Of a stretch of 64,000 nucleotides of DNA, positions 1-10,446 are shown one piece after another. The notes below the pieces were generated by a model that saw nothing but the letters and a program-made list of their open reading frames with translations, did no database searches and was not told the DNA's origin. This DNA is from Mariannaea sp. PMI_226. Taxonomy: Eukaryota > Ascomycota > Sordariomycetes > Hypocreales > Nectriaceae. A program made the position numbers and the translations under genes. Position 1 is the stretch's first letter. The number at the start of each line of letters is the position of its first letter. The stretch spans positions 3,348,001 through 3,412,000 of the forward strand of contig JANFOG010000001.1 of the NCBI GenBank assembly GCA_024336345.1. Reading direction: 5' to 3'.

Positions 1-1047
1 AAGATGTTGGGTCAACGCGCGGTGGTGTACTATGGTCAGAGAAGCTGCGTCGTGTTGCATGTTCATCAAATCGAGTCTCGGGGTGATGTCTTTCCGGTGA
101 GGTACGGTTGGGCATCCGTCCACTTCCAGCATGTCGACCGGGAACATGAGAATATGGGACCGATCTGTCAGATCGATCAAAGAAGGCTCCATCTGGCGGC
201 CGAGGCCGTGCTTGATACTGCGGCTTTCGCACATAGGCAAACTTGGGACCAGACTTCAAGTCTGGGTGGTCAGGCTCGGGCCCTGAGTTGGCAGCCGCTT
301 CTCTCTCCTCTTTTTCCCGTGAAGCCTCCGTTCGTAACTTCTCGGCACAACTTCTATGCCAACGATCAACAGCCTCATCAAGATGGGTTGGAAATACACT
401 CTTGGGCAGATCGGGTGGAAATTCCTGGCCAGTGTCTGGATGCTTCAGTTTCCAATTCTTGACGGCGAATTGGAGGTAAGGAACATGTTCCTCAGGCCCG
501 AGCAAAATTTCCAATGATTCCCATCGCGAAAATCCTCGAGGAGTGAGTGCTGGAATACTAGGGGGCGCAAAATCGTCTTCGGTAGGCTGGAGTGTATGTT
601 GACAGCCGGTTGCCTGCCAAATGCAAGAGATGGATGGATCATCCATTTGGACAAATATGGCTGCGATAGTTCGTTTAGAAATTATTCAAGTTGTTCAGCA
701 TATAGATGACCTGGAACGTACAGTCATAATCGCCACCAACAGCCTTGTAAAAGGCGGCAAGCTTCTTGGGCGTCAACTGCCCTACGCTCTTGTCACCAAT
801 TTCGGATATCTGTGAGGGTTGTGTGTCAGCTGGACAGCTATGGCGAATGTGATCAGGAAGGGACTGAACATACAACATGTCGGGAAATAGCTCTTAGAAG
901 AGCATCGAGTAACTTGCTCGGGCTCTTGTCATCCTCATACATATATCGATATTGTATTGGTGGAGGAGTTGGAGACGCACGTGGTGACTTGGATGTCGAC
1001 GAGGCATTCCCCGGTGGAGGGACGTCATTCTTTAATGAAGAAGTCAT
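1..1047 (-). CDS. DUF7514-like conserved fungal protein, 5' part (runs off left edge)
   Basis: Three exons are read on the minus strand: 1047-874, 809-722 and 660 to beyond base 1. The joins (GTATGT/CACAG and GTACGT/CGCAG) keep the frame, and the 220 codons of exon 3 contain no stop. The N-terminus is a Pro/Ser-rich tail (MTSSLKNDVPPPG). It is followed by a domain with the blocks PIQYRYMYEDDKSP, LTPKKLAAFYKAVGGDYD, ISCIWQATGCQHTLQP, FAPPSIPALTPRGFSRWES, EEHVPYLQFAVKNWKL and FPTHLDEAVDRWH. From memory this matches the fungal domain of unknown function DUF7514; no biochemical role is known to me. After the domain comes a charged, low-complexity tail (PGRH, SPERHHPETR) that is cut by the window end. 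The ATG at 1047 is the first in the open frame. The domain name is recalled, not searched. Confidence 0.8.
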
Positions 1048-3677
1048 ACTGATTTGGTTCTAGTAAAGACGGAAACTGTCACATCAAGTCTGTATAGCGG
1101 TTGAAATACGTAAGGGAGGTAATCGGCGGTCAGCGACGCACGATGGCGCCAAAGGCTGAGAGGAGGATAAGGCGGGGGATGTAAAGAGCAAACGGTGATG
1201 AAGCCGCATGTGCCGACGAAGAAAGGCGACCGAGATGGGATTATATGTATAGAGAGGAGTAGAGTATGAAGATGGCGCGCGGTTGATAAAATATCGAAAG
1301 ATGGAGGGCGGGAAAAAGGAATACTTTATCAAGAAGGTGTGGGAGCTGATCTGATGTAAGTACCTCGTACAGGTAAAGTTACGAGAGCTTGAACTCTTGG
1401 ATAAGGCAAACTCAGGCACCTAGGTCGTAGGCAGGAAGCGAGGTGGGTACGCGAGGATGGGTTGTGAAGGATGAAGAATATTAATAAGGCAGCATCTCTG
1501 GGGTCAGGTAAGGAAAAGAAAAAAAGCCAACCACTGGCAAAAACAAATAATCAGAAATGCCCAAATGGAAATAGAGGGGGCGGAACGGGAATGGCCTCGG
1601 CCGTTGCGATGGTGTGTGAGTGTGAGTGTAAGAGTGTGTGTGCGTGCGCATACGTGCGTATGTCTTTGTTCTCTCAATTTCTGTGGCTTCCCTCCTTCGT
1701 TTCGTCTTGGTGGTGACCGATGATGCTGGGAATTCCCGGGCCAACCAACCGCCGCGAACAGAATTGCTCTTGATTTCGGGTCCTGTCGGCTGACTTGCCA
1801 CTAAAGCTGTGCTTCGTCTGTACTCTGGAATAAGGCTCCTCAGGTAATGTGATGTGGTGGTGCCCAAAAAAAAGGTCACGTTCAGAGTGTGGAACTCGGG
1901 ATTGAATGCGCGAAACGATTCGAAAAGGAAAGAAGAGGGAAAGGGAAAGGAATGAGGATGAGGTAACTGATGTTCACCATATGTAAGCACCGAGCAACAG
2001 GAACAGGAAAATATGTTGGCAAGGTGAGTACTGGACTTACCGTGCCGCTCGCAGATGACAGGGGGGGGACAGGAAATGCGATGGAGCGTCCGATGAAGAA
2101 ACGGAATCAACGCTCTCAAACAAGAAGTAGAGAAAGGCACAGTCAGCGGTGCAAAGAAACAACTGGGGAGGCGGCTGCGCCCGTCAGATTACGATGACCA
2201 TCGGTCATCAACAGTCACAGCTCTCTTAATTGCGCACCTGCGTCACCAGGGAATCACCAGCCTAGTCCGGCTCTGTCCTGTACGCCTCACGCACATCATT
2301 CGTCCCCTGCCAGCCGATTATCGCATGACACGTGCATCATGGCTGTAGGTCCCTTGCTAACTCCGCCAATGTGATTCCATTCCCTGTCCTGTCCTGCGTT
2401 GGTTACTCCCATTGTAGTAAAATGCTAAGGAAAAGTCGGGGTTTCTTTATTTGAAACAAAAAAAAATTGACAAATAATAAATTTAGGTATGAAAATTCCC
2501 ACGCTTTGCAGAAGGAACATCGAAACTGTCATGTCGACCTATCGGAGTCCAGCATCTATGTCGTCATTTTGCATCTCTCACGATCACTATCCTGTAGTGA
2601 AGTTGACCGACCTTCTTGTTAACTACTCCTGTCAGCCAGGATGTGGATAGCTCTGTCGCTAGTGCAACCCGAAAAATCAACAGCGCAAATCTCTGCCACT
2701 ATGAAGCGAGCACTTTAGGCAAAGTTGGCACAGCTGAGCTGGCTGACAAGCTGGGCCGCCCAGCCGCCCATGAAGCAGGCTGTGTGTGCAAGTGTTTGTA
2801 ACAAAACCTAAGGCCACAGTTGGTTAAATCAATTACCTCCCCGGCCACTCAGCCACGCTGTTCTATTTTGACTCAGCGGGCTACAACATGTCCCTTGCTT
2901 CCCGCCGGTAAGAATAAAGCACTCTCACAGGCACGAACACACGAGCTGCCGGTAATGATCATTGGAGAATCACCTAGAGTCTGCTCCGTGCTTCGAGTGC
3001 CTGCAAGATAAAAAATCAAGCCAGGCCCTCGGCTTCAAACATTCACTTTCATCTACGCCTAGGCCGCAGCCCAAGCGCCTCAGTAAGATTGCCCTCGCAT
3101 TTGCTTACTCGACGGACACGTGTAAAAAGGATGATTTGAAATTCCTGAATTGTGCCTGTGATATCTCATTACTACCTCTCACCGACCTTGTGTTTGTGGT
3201 GTGCTGGTGTTGGTAGGGCAGCTTACTTGAGCTGATGATGTCATTGCTTTCCCCCCTCTGCGGCACGGGATCATCCTTTTGCGGGTGGCTTCTTTGGTCC
3301 TCGGTTTGGGTCTAGGGTAGCTCGGTTTGGCTTGAAAATTCGCACCCCGGTTGCGATCACTTGTAGACAGTAGGCAGAGAGACACCAAAAAAATCAGGCC
3401 ATGTCCAGTTGAAGAAAAGTCTCGGTATATCAAATACGCTAACCCAACTGGGAAAATATTTTCCTGTCAACACTACCGCATCGCTGGCCTCTTTCGCATC
3501 GAACTTATCGTGAGGAGCAACAACAATTTAACAGGAATTATCACCATAATCGCCTTGACGGGTTCGTCTCGGCCACTTTTCTCTTCTACACTCATTCCTT
3601 GAACTCCTTTCCATTTGTCGTATTTCCGACCCACGGCTTAACTTCAACCTCGTAATAACAGACAACAAAACACAACC
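1048..3677. other. Intergenic, divergent promoters
   Basis: This 2.6-kb gap lies between the divergent DUF7514-like gene and the MPDU1 homologue. No gene is supported. It contains a GT-rich imperfect microsatellite at about 1609-1660, an A-tract near 2455-2466 and AG/CT-rich tracts that create long but compositionally odd open frames (for example on the minus strand at 1481-2140). Confidence 0.6.
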
Positions 3678-4597
3678 ATGGACGCCCTCCGTTCCGCTAT
3701 TCAGCCCATCACGCACAACCTCCCCGCGCCGATCCGTGATCTCGGTGTATCCATCATTGGCGAGACGTGTTATCAGTCACTCCTCCTAGATGTCAACATT
3801 GACGACGCCGATTGCCTAAAGCTCGCCATTTCTAAGGGTCTGGGTATTGGTATCATCACCGTGTCGTCCATCGTCAAGGTGCCCCAAATCCTCAAGCTTG
3901 TCAACTCTCGATCTGCCGAAGGCGTCTCTTTCCTGTCTTACCTTCTCGAGACGACCGCCTACCTCATCTCCCTCGCCTACAATTTCCGCAACAACTTCCC
4001 GTTCAGCACTTATGGCGAGACAGCCCTGATTGTTGGTCAGAACGTCATCATCTGCGTGTTGGTTCTCAACTATAGTGGCAAGACCAGCGGCGCTGCCCTC
4101 TTCGTCGCTGCCCTTGCTGGAATTGTCGCCACTCTATTTTCCGAGAATCTTGTCGGCCCACAAGCTTTGAGCTACCTCCAGGCCGGCGCTGGCGTTTTGG
4201 GTGTCGCGAGCAAGCTTCCCCAGATCCTCACCATCTTCCAGCAAGGTAGCACCGGCCAGCTCAGCGCCTTTGCTGTAAGTTTATGGTTTAAGCAGCGTGA
4301 ATACTTGTCCCTATGTAACTAATGCGTATCGTTTAGGTTTTCAACTACCTCGCCGGTTCCCTGTCTCGAATCTTCACCACCCTGCAGGAGGTTGATGACA
4401 AGCTCATTCTTTATGGCTTTGTCTCAGGCTTCATCCTGAACGCCATTCTGGCTCTCCAGATGGTCTTCTACTGGAACGCTCCCTCTGAGAAGGCTAAGGG
4501 CAAGCGCAAGGCTGTTGTCGCTGATGTGACTCCCGTAGCCACCTCAAGTGGTACCTCCACTCCTAAAAAGGCCCCTACTACCCGTCGTCGTGGCTAG
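3678..4597 (+). CDS. Mannose-P-dolichol utilization defect 1 (MPDU1)-like PQ-loop membrane protein
   Basis: Two exons, 3678-4274 and 4337-4597, are joined across a 62-bp intron (GTAAGT...TTTAG, with CTAAC-like GTAACTAAT before the acceptor). They give 285 aa. Two PQ-loop repeats are visible: one around VPQILKLVNSRSAEGVSF and a second around LPQILTIFQQGSTGQLSAF. There are several hydrophobic helices, and the tail is short, basic and Ser/Thr-rich (KKAPTTRRRG). In animals MPDU1 is an ER membrane protein needed for use of dolichol-phosphate-mannose and -glucose in N-glycan and GPI assembly; the fungal homologue is assumed to act similarly. The length is close to the family norm (about 250-290). 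The ATG sits in a good context (CAACCATGG). The gene is convergent with the small Cys-rich gene downstream. Confidence 0.93.
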
Positions 4598-5143
4598 ATG
4601 ATCGCTATTTGGCGACTTTGCGAGTGTGATTTAAATACTGAGATATTGTAATACATTGCATATTGTTACCCCAATGGGTTCTGCATATAGTGAGCTGTGT
4701 ATAATGAGATTTGGCTTTTAATTTTTAGTTCATTCAGCTTGTTTGCTTCAACTCTGGGCAATATAAGTCTCCACACCAAAGCAACACAATCAGAAAATAA
4801 AATGTACTTCCATGTTGTGCTCAGCTCACACATATGCGTGTTGTATGTATATATAATCTAAAGACAAATATGTCTTGCTGGGCTTTATATATTCCATCAT
4901 ACAAGGTGATTCAAGATCAAAGTCTCTCAGGTACAGCAATGCCAAATGACAACTCTGCCCATATTCCATGTAATGCCCCATTCATACAGTTGGCTCCCAG
5001 AAGCCTATATATTTCCCAGTTGGTATCCCTTTCTCCCTTACGCTCACAATAGCATTCATGTGGTAAACACCAACGAAAAGAACCTCAAACGCCGTCCCAA
5101 TGCCAGAAATAGCCATCAAACGCAACATGGCCGAACCCTTCTT
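4598..5143. other. Convergent intergenic spacer
   Basis: This 546-bp AT-leaning spacer separates two convergent stop codons and presumably holds both 3' UTRs and poly(A) sites. No gene is seen. Confidence 0.6.
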
Positions 5144-5840
5144 TTAACATACAGAAAACCCCGGGGTCACTCGGCGAGCGCCATTAGCCCACACTTGGCG
5201 ACCGGCACACTGAAGACAACGTCGTTGCTCTCCAAGGTTGCTCACGGAGCAGCTGAAACATATGCTTTTAGAACAGGCACCGCAACTGTGAGCCTCGATA
5301 CCGGAGCCATCGACATCCATGGTATCATCGCCACTGTTTTCAGTTAGACAAGCACCACAGTCATCACAATTCGAAGCTGTCGTAGGGAGCGGTTGCACCG
5401 AGCTTGATGTTGAAAGTGAAGCGGAGGGTGTTGAAGAAATCTTCCAGAACCGGTGCAGGGACTGTTGGTTCACTTCAGGGCGGGTGGGTTGCTGTTGCAT
5501 CTGGTCTTGCTCGGGAGTAACCATGATATCCATGTTTGGTTGTTGCTGGGCAGCGTATAGCATATTCAGGGTTCGCTCTATCCAAATGAGTTAGTAACTG
5601 TCTAACTTTGGTCATTTTTCTTGTTTGGCAAAGGGCAGACGTACGGTGAACAACTTCCTCTGAAGGTCGGGAGTTGCGGAATCGCTTCATGGTACGACTG
5701 TGAAGATGGATGGGTGATACATCTATCGTGGGAAAAGGGTTTCTGATGCCTGCCATGTTCTGGGGAGGCGAGTTGAAGGAGGACACGGAGGAGGGAGAGG
5801 AGGAGAGCTCCGCTTCCGAACGCTTGCGCTTGAGGACCAT
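5144..5840 (-). CDS. Conserved-looking Cys-rich protein of unknown function (paired CxxC)
   Basis: Exon 1 is 5840-5645 and exon 2 is 5577-5144, separated by a 67-bp intron (GTACGT...GATAG). The predicted product is 209 aa. I do not recognise a named family. The N-terminus is basic (MVLKRKRSEAEL), followed by a Ser/Pro-rich stretch and a helix-like block, MKRFRNSRPSEEVVHQRTL, that spans the splice junction. The middle is Gln-rich. The C-terminal part has C136xxC139xxC142, C164xxC167, C172xxC175 and C186xxC189, which looks like one or two zinc-binding knuckles. A low-complexity linker (STPSASLSTSSS) precedes them. A nuclear or regulatory role is possible but only inferred from the basic start and the putative zinc sites. 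Longer upstream reading frames exist but use no better start. Confidence 0.75.
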
Positions 5841-6400
5841 GGTGTCTTTTTGTTGTAAAGGATGGAATAAATGCTGAATAAAAAGCCGGGTTGGTGTTGG
5901 TAGCGATTGAAGGTTATATGGTACTTCTTGTTGTGAGGGTATTGCAGTGTGTGAAAAGGAATATTGAATCCAGGATGAGGGAGATGTGGTGACAGATAAG
6001 TAAGCGAGAGCGGCCAGGGAATGTGGTAAATTGGGCGTATTTTGGAGGCTGGAGCAACGGCGAGCACGCGCCATCACGCGTAATGATACGAACTGCCCAG
6101 GATTACAGGGGTTATTGGTATGCTCAGCGCGTTGAAGCCTTTAAGAGGTTTCCCCCGGAACGCGACAAGACGCGCTATTGTCGGTGCTTGCTTCGCTAAT
6201 TGGCTACCTAGGTAATTACGTCACCCACTAGAAGATGCATCACTTGCATTAGTTATCCGGCTTGGGGTTATTTAGAACAACTTCAACTAGGAATTGCCTG
6301 TATGAGGGAGAGAAGAAAATAAACAAGTCCAATAATAGTCTATCTATGATATCGAGCAAATAGTTCGCCTTAAAAATTACCTGAAAATACAAAGCATATC
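5841..6400. other. Intergenic
   Basis: This 560-bp spacer lies between the start of the Cys-rich gene and the 3' end of the MDR gene. It has AG/CT-rich promoter-like sequence and no further gene. Confidence 0.5.
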
Positions 6401-7563
6401 CTACTCCTTTGCAACTCGAATGACCAACTTCCCCAGCCCTCCTTTTCCAGTCTTGACCTTCTCACATCCCTTCCTCACCTCCTCTACATTCTCCAGGTCT
6501 ACCACTGTCATGACAGCTTTGACTTTCTCCCTCGCAATCGCTTCCCCAGCCGCTTCCAAGTCCGCTCGGATGTTCGGGCTCCCAGACACAAACTCGTACT
6601 TGATGGCGGTGCCGCGCAGCTTCCAGCTGTAGTACAGAGCCACTAGGCTCACAAGCCACCCAAGCCACACCGGCATCCGGTCGCCGAATACCTCCCGTGT
6701 CGTCTTCTTGGACGGGATACTAGCGATGCTCATCAGAACACCACTGTCAGGTTTCAGGAGAGCTAGGCTGTCGTCAAATGTTGTCCATTGCGTGTTGAAG
6801 GAAAGATCAACGGTGCCTTTGCCCACTGCCTTACGGACATCCTCCTTAGTGTAGTCAATCAGCTGGTCCACCATGCCGGGCAGATATTGCTCCACTAACG
6901 GCATCTTGGGCGTCGATACAGTTGAAATGATCTTGGTCGCACCAAAGACGTTTCTCGCGACCTGCAATGCAACGGAACCCGAAGCGCTGAGTGCGCCAGG
7001 GACAAAGACGGTCTTGCCTTCGAGCGACTTCTCCCCACTGAGCTGTAGTCCCCGCTGGATCGTCTGTAACGCTGTGACGACCAGGCTCGTGAACGAAGCC
7101 GCTTCCTCAAAGGACACATGTGCGGGCTTGTGAAGCAGGAAGCGCTCTACGGCGATAGCATATTCGGACGCCCACCCGGCTTCTGGGTAATCTGGGACCG
7201 GTTTATCCATGCCGAACCCGTAAACTTCGTCACCGACCTTGACCTTTGTTACACCAGATCCGACGGCAACAACAACACCGGCCCCTTCAATGCCCAGCTT
7301 CATGGGAAACCTGTATTGGAAAATGATTAGTTCCGCCAAAGTGGGTCTAGGACAGTTACTACGTACTCAAGCTTTACGATAAACCCTCCCACGCCCGTGG
7401 CGAATTGAGTGTCCCCGGTATTGATAGCTGCCGCTCTCATACGTAGGAGAACCTGATCCGGCGCCGTGATTTTTGGAGTAGGCATGTCGGTGACCTCATA
7501 GTCAATCGGGTTACACTTTTTTGGTGCGATCAAGGACCGCATTGTTGCTGGAATAGTCGTCAT
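6401..7563 (-). CDS. MDR-superfamily NAD(P)H-dependent oxidoreductase (quinone reductase/enoyl reductase type)
   Basis: Exon 1 is 7563-7367 and exon 2 is 7310-6401, with a 56-bp intron (GTACGT...TACAG). The product is 368 aa. The GroES-like N-terminal half is evident from CNPIDYEV, VLLRMRAAAINTGDTQ and KLGIEGAGVVVAVGSGV. The Rossmann half follows, with FVPGALSASGSVALQVAR in place of the usual AxxGGVG, and KIISTVSTPKMPL. The structural-zinc Cys cluster and the catalytic-zinc Cys/His of zinc alcohol dehydrogenases are absent, so this is the zinc-free quinone-oxidoreductase-like branch. The substrate cannot be told. Fungal homologues include stand-alone toxicity-response reductases and trans-acting enoyl reductases; no polyketide synthase is in the window. 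A second in-frame ATG seven codons downstream could also serve as the start. Confidence 0.88.
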
Positions 7564-8395
7564 CTTTGTACACTCGGGTTTCTTCTGTAGTGAGTTAGCT
7601 CCCCTTTTTCAGCAATTTTTTGTCGATATACTCGAAATCAAGCCCGAAATGAATGCCCTTTTTATCTTGATCAGGAGCTCGGTCGGCGGCGGAGTATTCA
7701 ATTCGGCGGTTTCGGTGGGGCCCTCCGACTGGACCCACCGAAGCCGCCGAACTGCCAATGCACCGGACGCCGGCTGGATATGCCTCCGCTGTAACCTGTA
7801 TTTCCCAGCACGTTTTCGAAAGTCCGCATGCGGACTTATTTGGTCATTGATTTTGCACGGTTCTTCTGGGTTTAATTAAAGTTCCATTTCAAGAAGTAAT
7901 ATACACTCAGCACTTTATTAGTATAGGGTAGCTCTCTAGATCAGCAGTTACCAAACAGGATTATGAGATGACTAGTCACAGGGCATCTAAGTCGTGGCTG
8001 TGATATAATCCGTATAGTTCATAATTTAAATCATCATGTGCAAGTAGGAGGTATAAGTTGGTCAAGCATGTGTGGTGTTTTATTTTGTAGATTGATTATG
8101 TTGCACTATGAGACCAGGAGGGATAATGCATCGGTGAGTCGGGCTGTTTCATGTGTGAGGAAAAGGTGCTCTAGATGTTTGCAATATGACAGGAGCGTAT
8201 ATATAGACACAGGACCACAAATCCCAAAAAAAAGAGTGTAGCACATGGCCCATACGTAACAAAGACATCAACCGCTTCGTTCTAATTCTCACACAAGATT
8301 TCAGGGCGCGCCGTGTGATAGGACTACCTAATTTGTATCTAAGAGAAGGGCTATTCTCAAAATTTATTCTCTCCTCAAACACTTTACCAGCGATG
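7564..8395. other. Intergenic, with an inverted-repeat promoter element
   Basis: This 830-bp space lies upstream of the MDR gene and downstream of the SWIM-RING gene. The half near the MDR gene is GC-rich with CGG triplets, an 18-bp-arm inverted repeat and an 18-bp palindrome (listed separately). The other half is AT-rich and holds nothing I can name. Confidence 0.5.
7702..7837. promoter_or_regulatory. Inverted repeat plus perfect palindrome, possible zinc-cluster factor sites
   Basis: Arms at 7702-7719 and 7734-7751 are reverse complements over 18 bp with one mismatch, around a 14-nt centre. A perfect 18-bp palindrome (core CCGCATGCGG) lies at 7820-7837. The core is an everted CCG-N4-CGG, a spacing bound by Leu3-type Zn2Cys6 factors; further CGG triplets lie at 7684-7692. 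The elements are about 140-275 bp upstream of the MDR gene ATG (7563, minus), which makes a promoter role plausible. The inverted repeat could instead be a remnant of a small mobile element. Confidence 0.5.
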
Positions 8396-9481
8396 TCACC
8401 TTCGGCCAAATCTCAACTGGTTGCCACGAGATCGCCCAAACCATGCCGAATAAGTCGATGTGTCTACATCAAAGCATGGTTAGTTTCGAGAGGAAAAGTA
8501 CCAGGTCATTTCACATCTCCACATACCTCTCACTCGATTGATGCCGAGCTGATCCGCCACATTTACATACCCTTCCTCCATATCACCATCTTCCTTGCGG
8601 ACCATGCTCGCAGCATCCTTACCAGTTTCCCACACGCTACGGCACATGGGGCAAGTGACATCGCCTTGCTTGGTGCGAGCCCACATTTGGAAACACTGTT
8701 GATGCATGTTCTGACCGCATGCCGCACGGCACCAGACCACCGCCTCGTTGCTCTTACCCCTGAGCGCGCAGTAGCAGATGGGGCAGTCTCCCTCGATCGG
8801 TTTGCGCTTCTTCGACTTTTCTACACTTGGTGCTGAAATAGGGGGTGCGGCAGCGAAGATATCTCGCAACTCTGAGCTAAGAAGCGCGAGCTGGTATACT
8901 GACTGATACGGGGCTTTGAGCAACTTGCTCATTACCTTTATAGATAGACAGAAATATTTAGTAACAGAAAATTAAGCCAAGAGACGTGAGGCCTAATGAC
9001 TCACATAAAGGACGTGTTTGCACTGATTCCCCTTCCGAGCGTGTGGACAATTACACTTGGGTTCCCGAGCAATGTGAATTGTGTAAACGTTCCCCGTTGA
9101 CCCCGTCAATTCCACAATTTCTTCCGGACAATCATCAGTGCCACATCTCGTCCGTTTGAGGACGTAGAAGCGTTGTTTCAGTGCTCGGTCATAGACATCA
9201 TGGAATGTCTGAGGGGCTTTGGGCCTGAACTTGCGTAGCCGCTTTTCCGACGGGGGCTCTGCAGGATCCATCTTGAATTTCTTGGCCGAACTAGGCTTAT
9301 CGCTCACATCTTCCGCAGCGCTTCTCTTCGAAGCTGGGGTCGAGGGTGTCTCTTGCGTGACATTGGTAACATTGGCAACATACCTCTGCGGTTGGCTCTC
9401 CTCTACTATAGACTGTGTTGAATGACACCCTTCCTCGAGGCTTTTCCTAGGTGTTAATACCTGAATATCTGGCGAGCTCAT
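8396..9481 (-). CDS. SWIM-type plus RING-type zinc-finger protein, probable E3 ubiquitin ligase
   Basis: Three exons (9481-9005, 8935-8527 and 8463-8396) are joined by GTGAGT/AAAG and GTATGT/GTAG, giving 317 aa. Residues 1-90 are low-complexity with a basic KKFK segment. A SWIM motif follows (C143xC145...C154xH156, in CKHVLYVMSKLL, completed across intron 1). A RING follows with C210, C213, C228, C232, H237, C240, C254 and C257. The SWIM-then-RING order is that of ZSWIM2- and MEKK1-like ubiquitin ligases, so an E3 role is likely; targets are unknown. The second metal pair is spaced C-x3-C, one residue longer than the common RING spacing. The last exon of 22 codons is short and supported only by splice signals; without it the frame reads 14 further codons into the intron. 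Confidence 0.85.
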
Positions 9482-10446
9482 TTTATGAATTCTTCTTTTG
9501 ATGGAAAGAGTAGAAATGAAGGTGAAGCTACTGAAGCTATTCGATGCGATCATACACTGGTAATATTTCACCCTCACTCACCTACTAGCTCACCCCTCAT
9601 CGGAAAGAGAGTCACGTGCACGATACCGAGAAGGTCAATTAGTTAAGTGACAGCATCCTTCATCTTGCGCTAGATTTCGTTTCCTGAGCGACACAGCATA
9701 CTTGGTCAATTCGGGAACCAATATCTTATTGAATGCGGTATTGTATAAGCGTCGCTTCAGAGTGGTCGCTGTGGGCGGGGACGTTTGAATTCCAAAGATT
9801 ACCAGTGTCACGGAAAATATGAGTCGAAGCAGCAAAGTGAACGAGGTTAGAATCATGCATCTTGCATTTTTGTTATTCCTATTTCCTATAGGAAGAAAAG
9901 GCTTTTCCAGCTCTTTTGAATATCCTCAACCTGTTCTCATTTCTTTCATGGTAGTCCAAGAAGCAACTAAAAGTGAAAGAAACAACCGAAACCTGCACGG
10001 AACGCCAAGAAGCGGGGGAATTGTCCCCATCCCCGCTCCCCTAAGAGGTACATAATCATGTAATGACCCCATTCTCCCCTTCCCAGATGCGCCACCTATA
10101 TCAAATAACAAATGAAAAGGAAATTTAGGAATATGTGTAGTAGATACAGGCCGTGCCCTCTAACAGACAGCGGTTGGTACATTGGTCAAACGCCGAGTCT
10201 ATATGGTGGCTGTTGATGTACTATGATGTGTTGTATTAGACAAGAATGAAATGGTGGTGCAAATGTCGCTTGTCATCGGAACGATAGTGTCATGGGGGTA
10301 TCATGGAAACTGTGACCGTGAATACTTTCGTCGATGCCATTGGAGTCTTTGTGTGATTGAGTAGATACGTATTTTGCGTCGTTGGATGAAGAATGTTAGA
10401 ATGTGATGGTATCATGAGAGTCGAAACGAGGATTGCGTCCATGATT
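9482..10446. other. Intergenic
   Basis: This 965-bp gap lies between the SWIM-RING start and the PNG1 stop codon. Short open frames on both strands have no recognisable protein features. No gene is supported. Confidence 0.5.

Noticed and set aside
1481..2140. Long minus-strand open frame (about 219 codons)
   Set aside because: It arises from GT/AC microsatellite and CT-rich tracts, has low-complexity His/Thr/Ser content and no family features.
8315..8836. Plus-strand open frame of 173 codons
   Set aside because: It is the antisense shadow of the RING exon.
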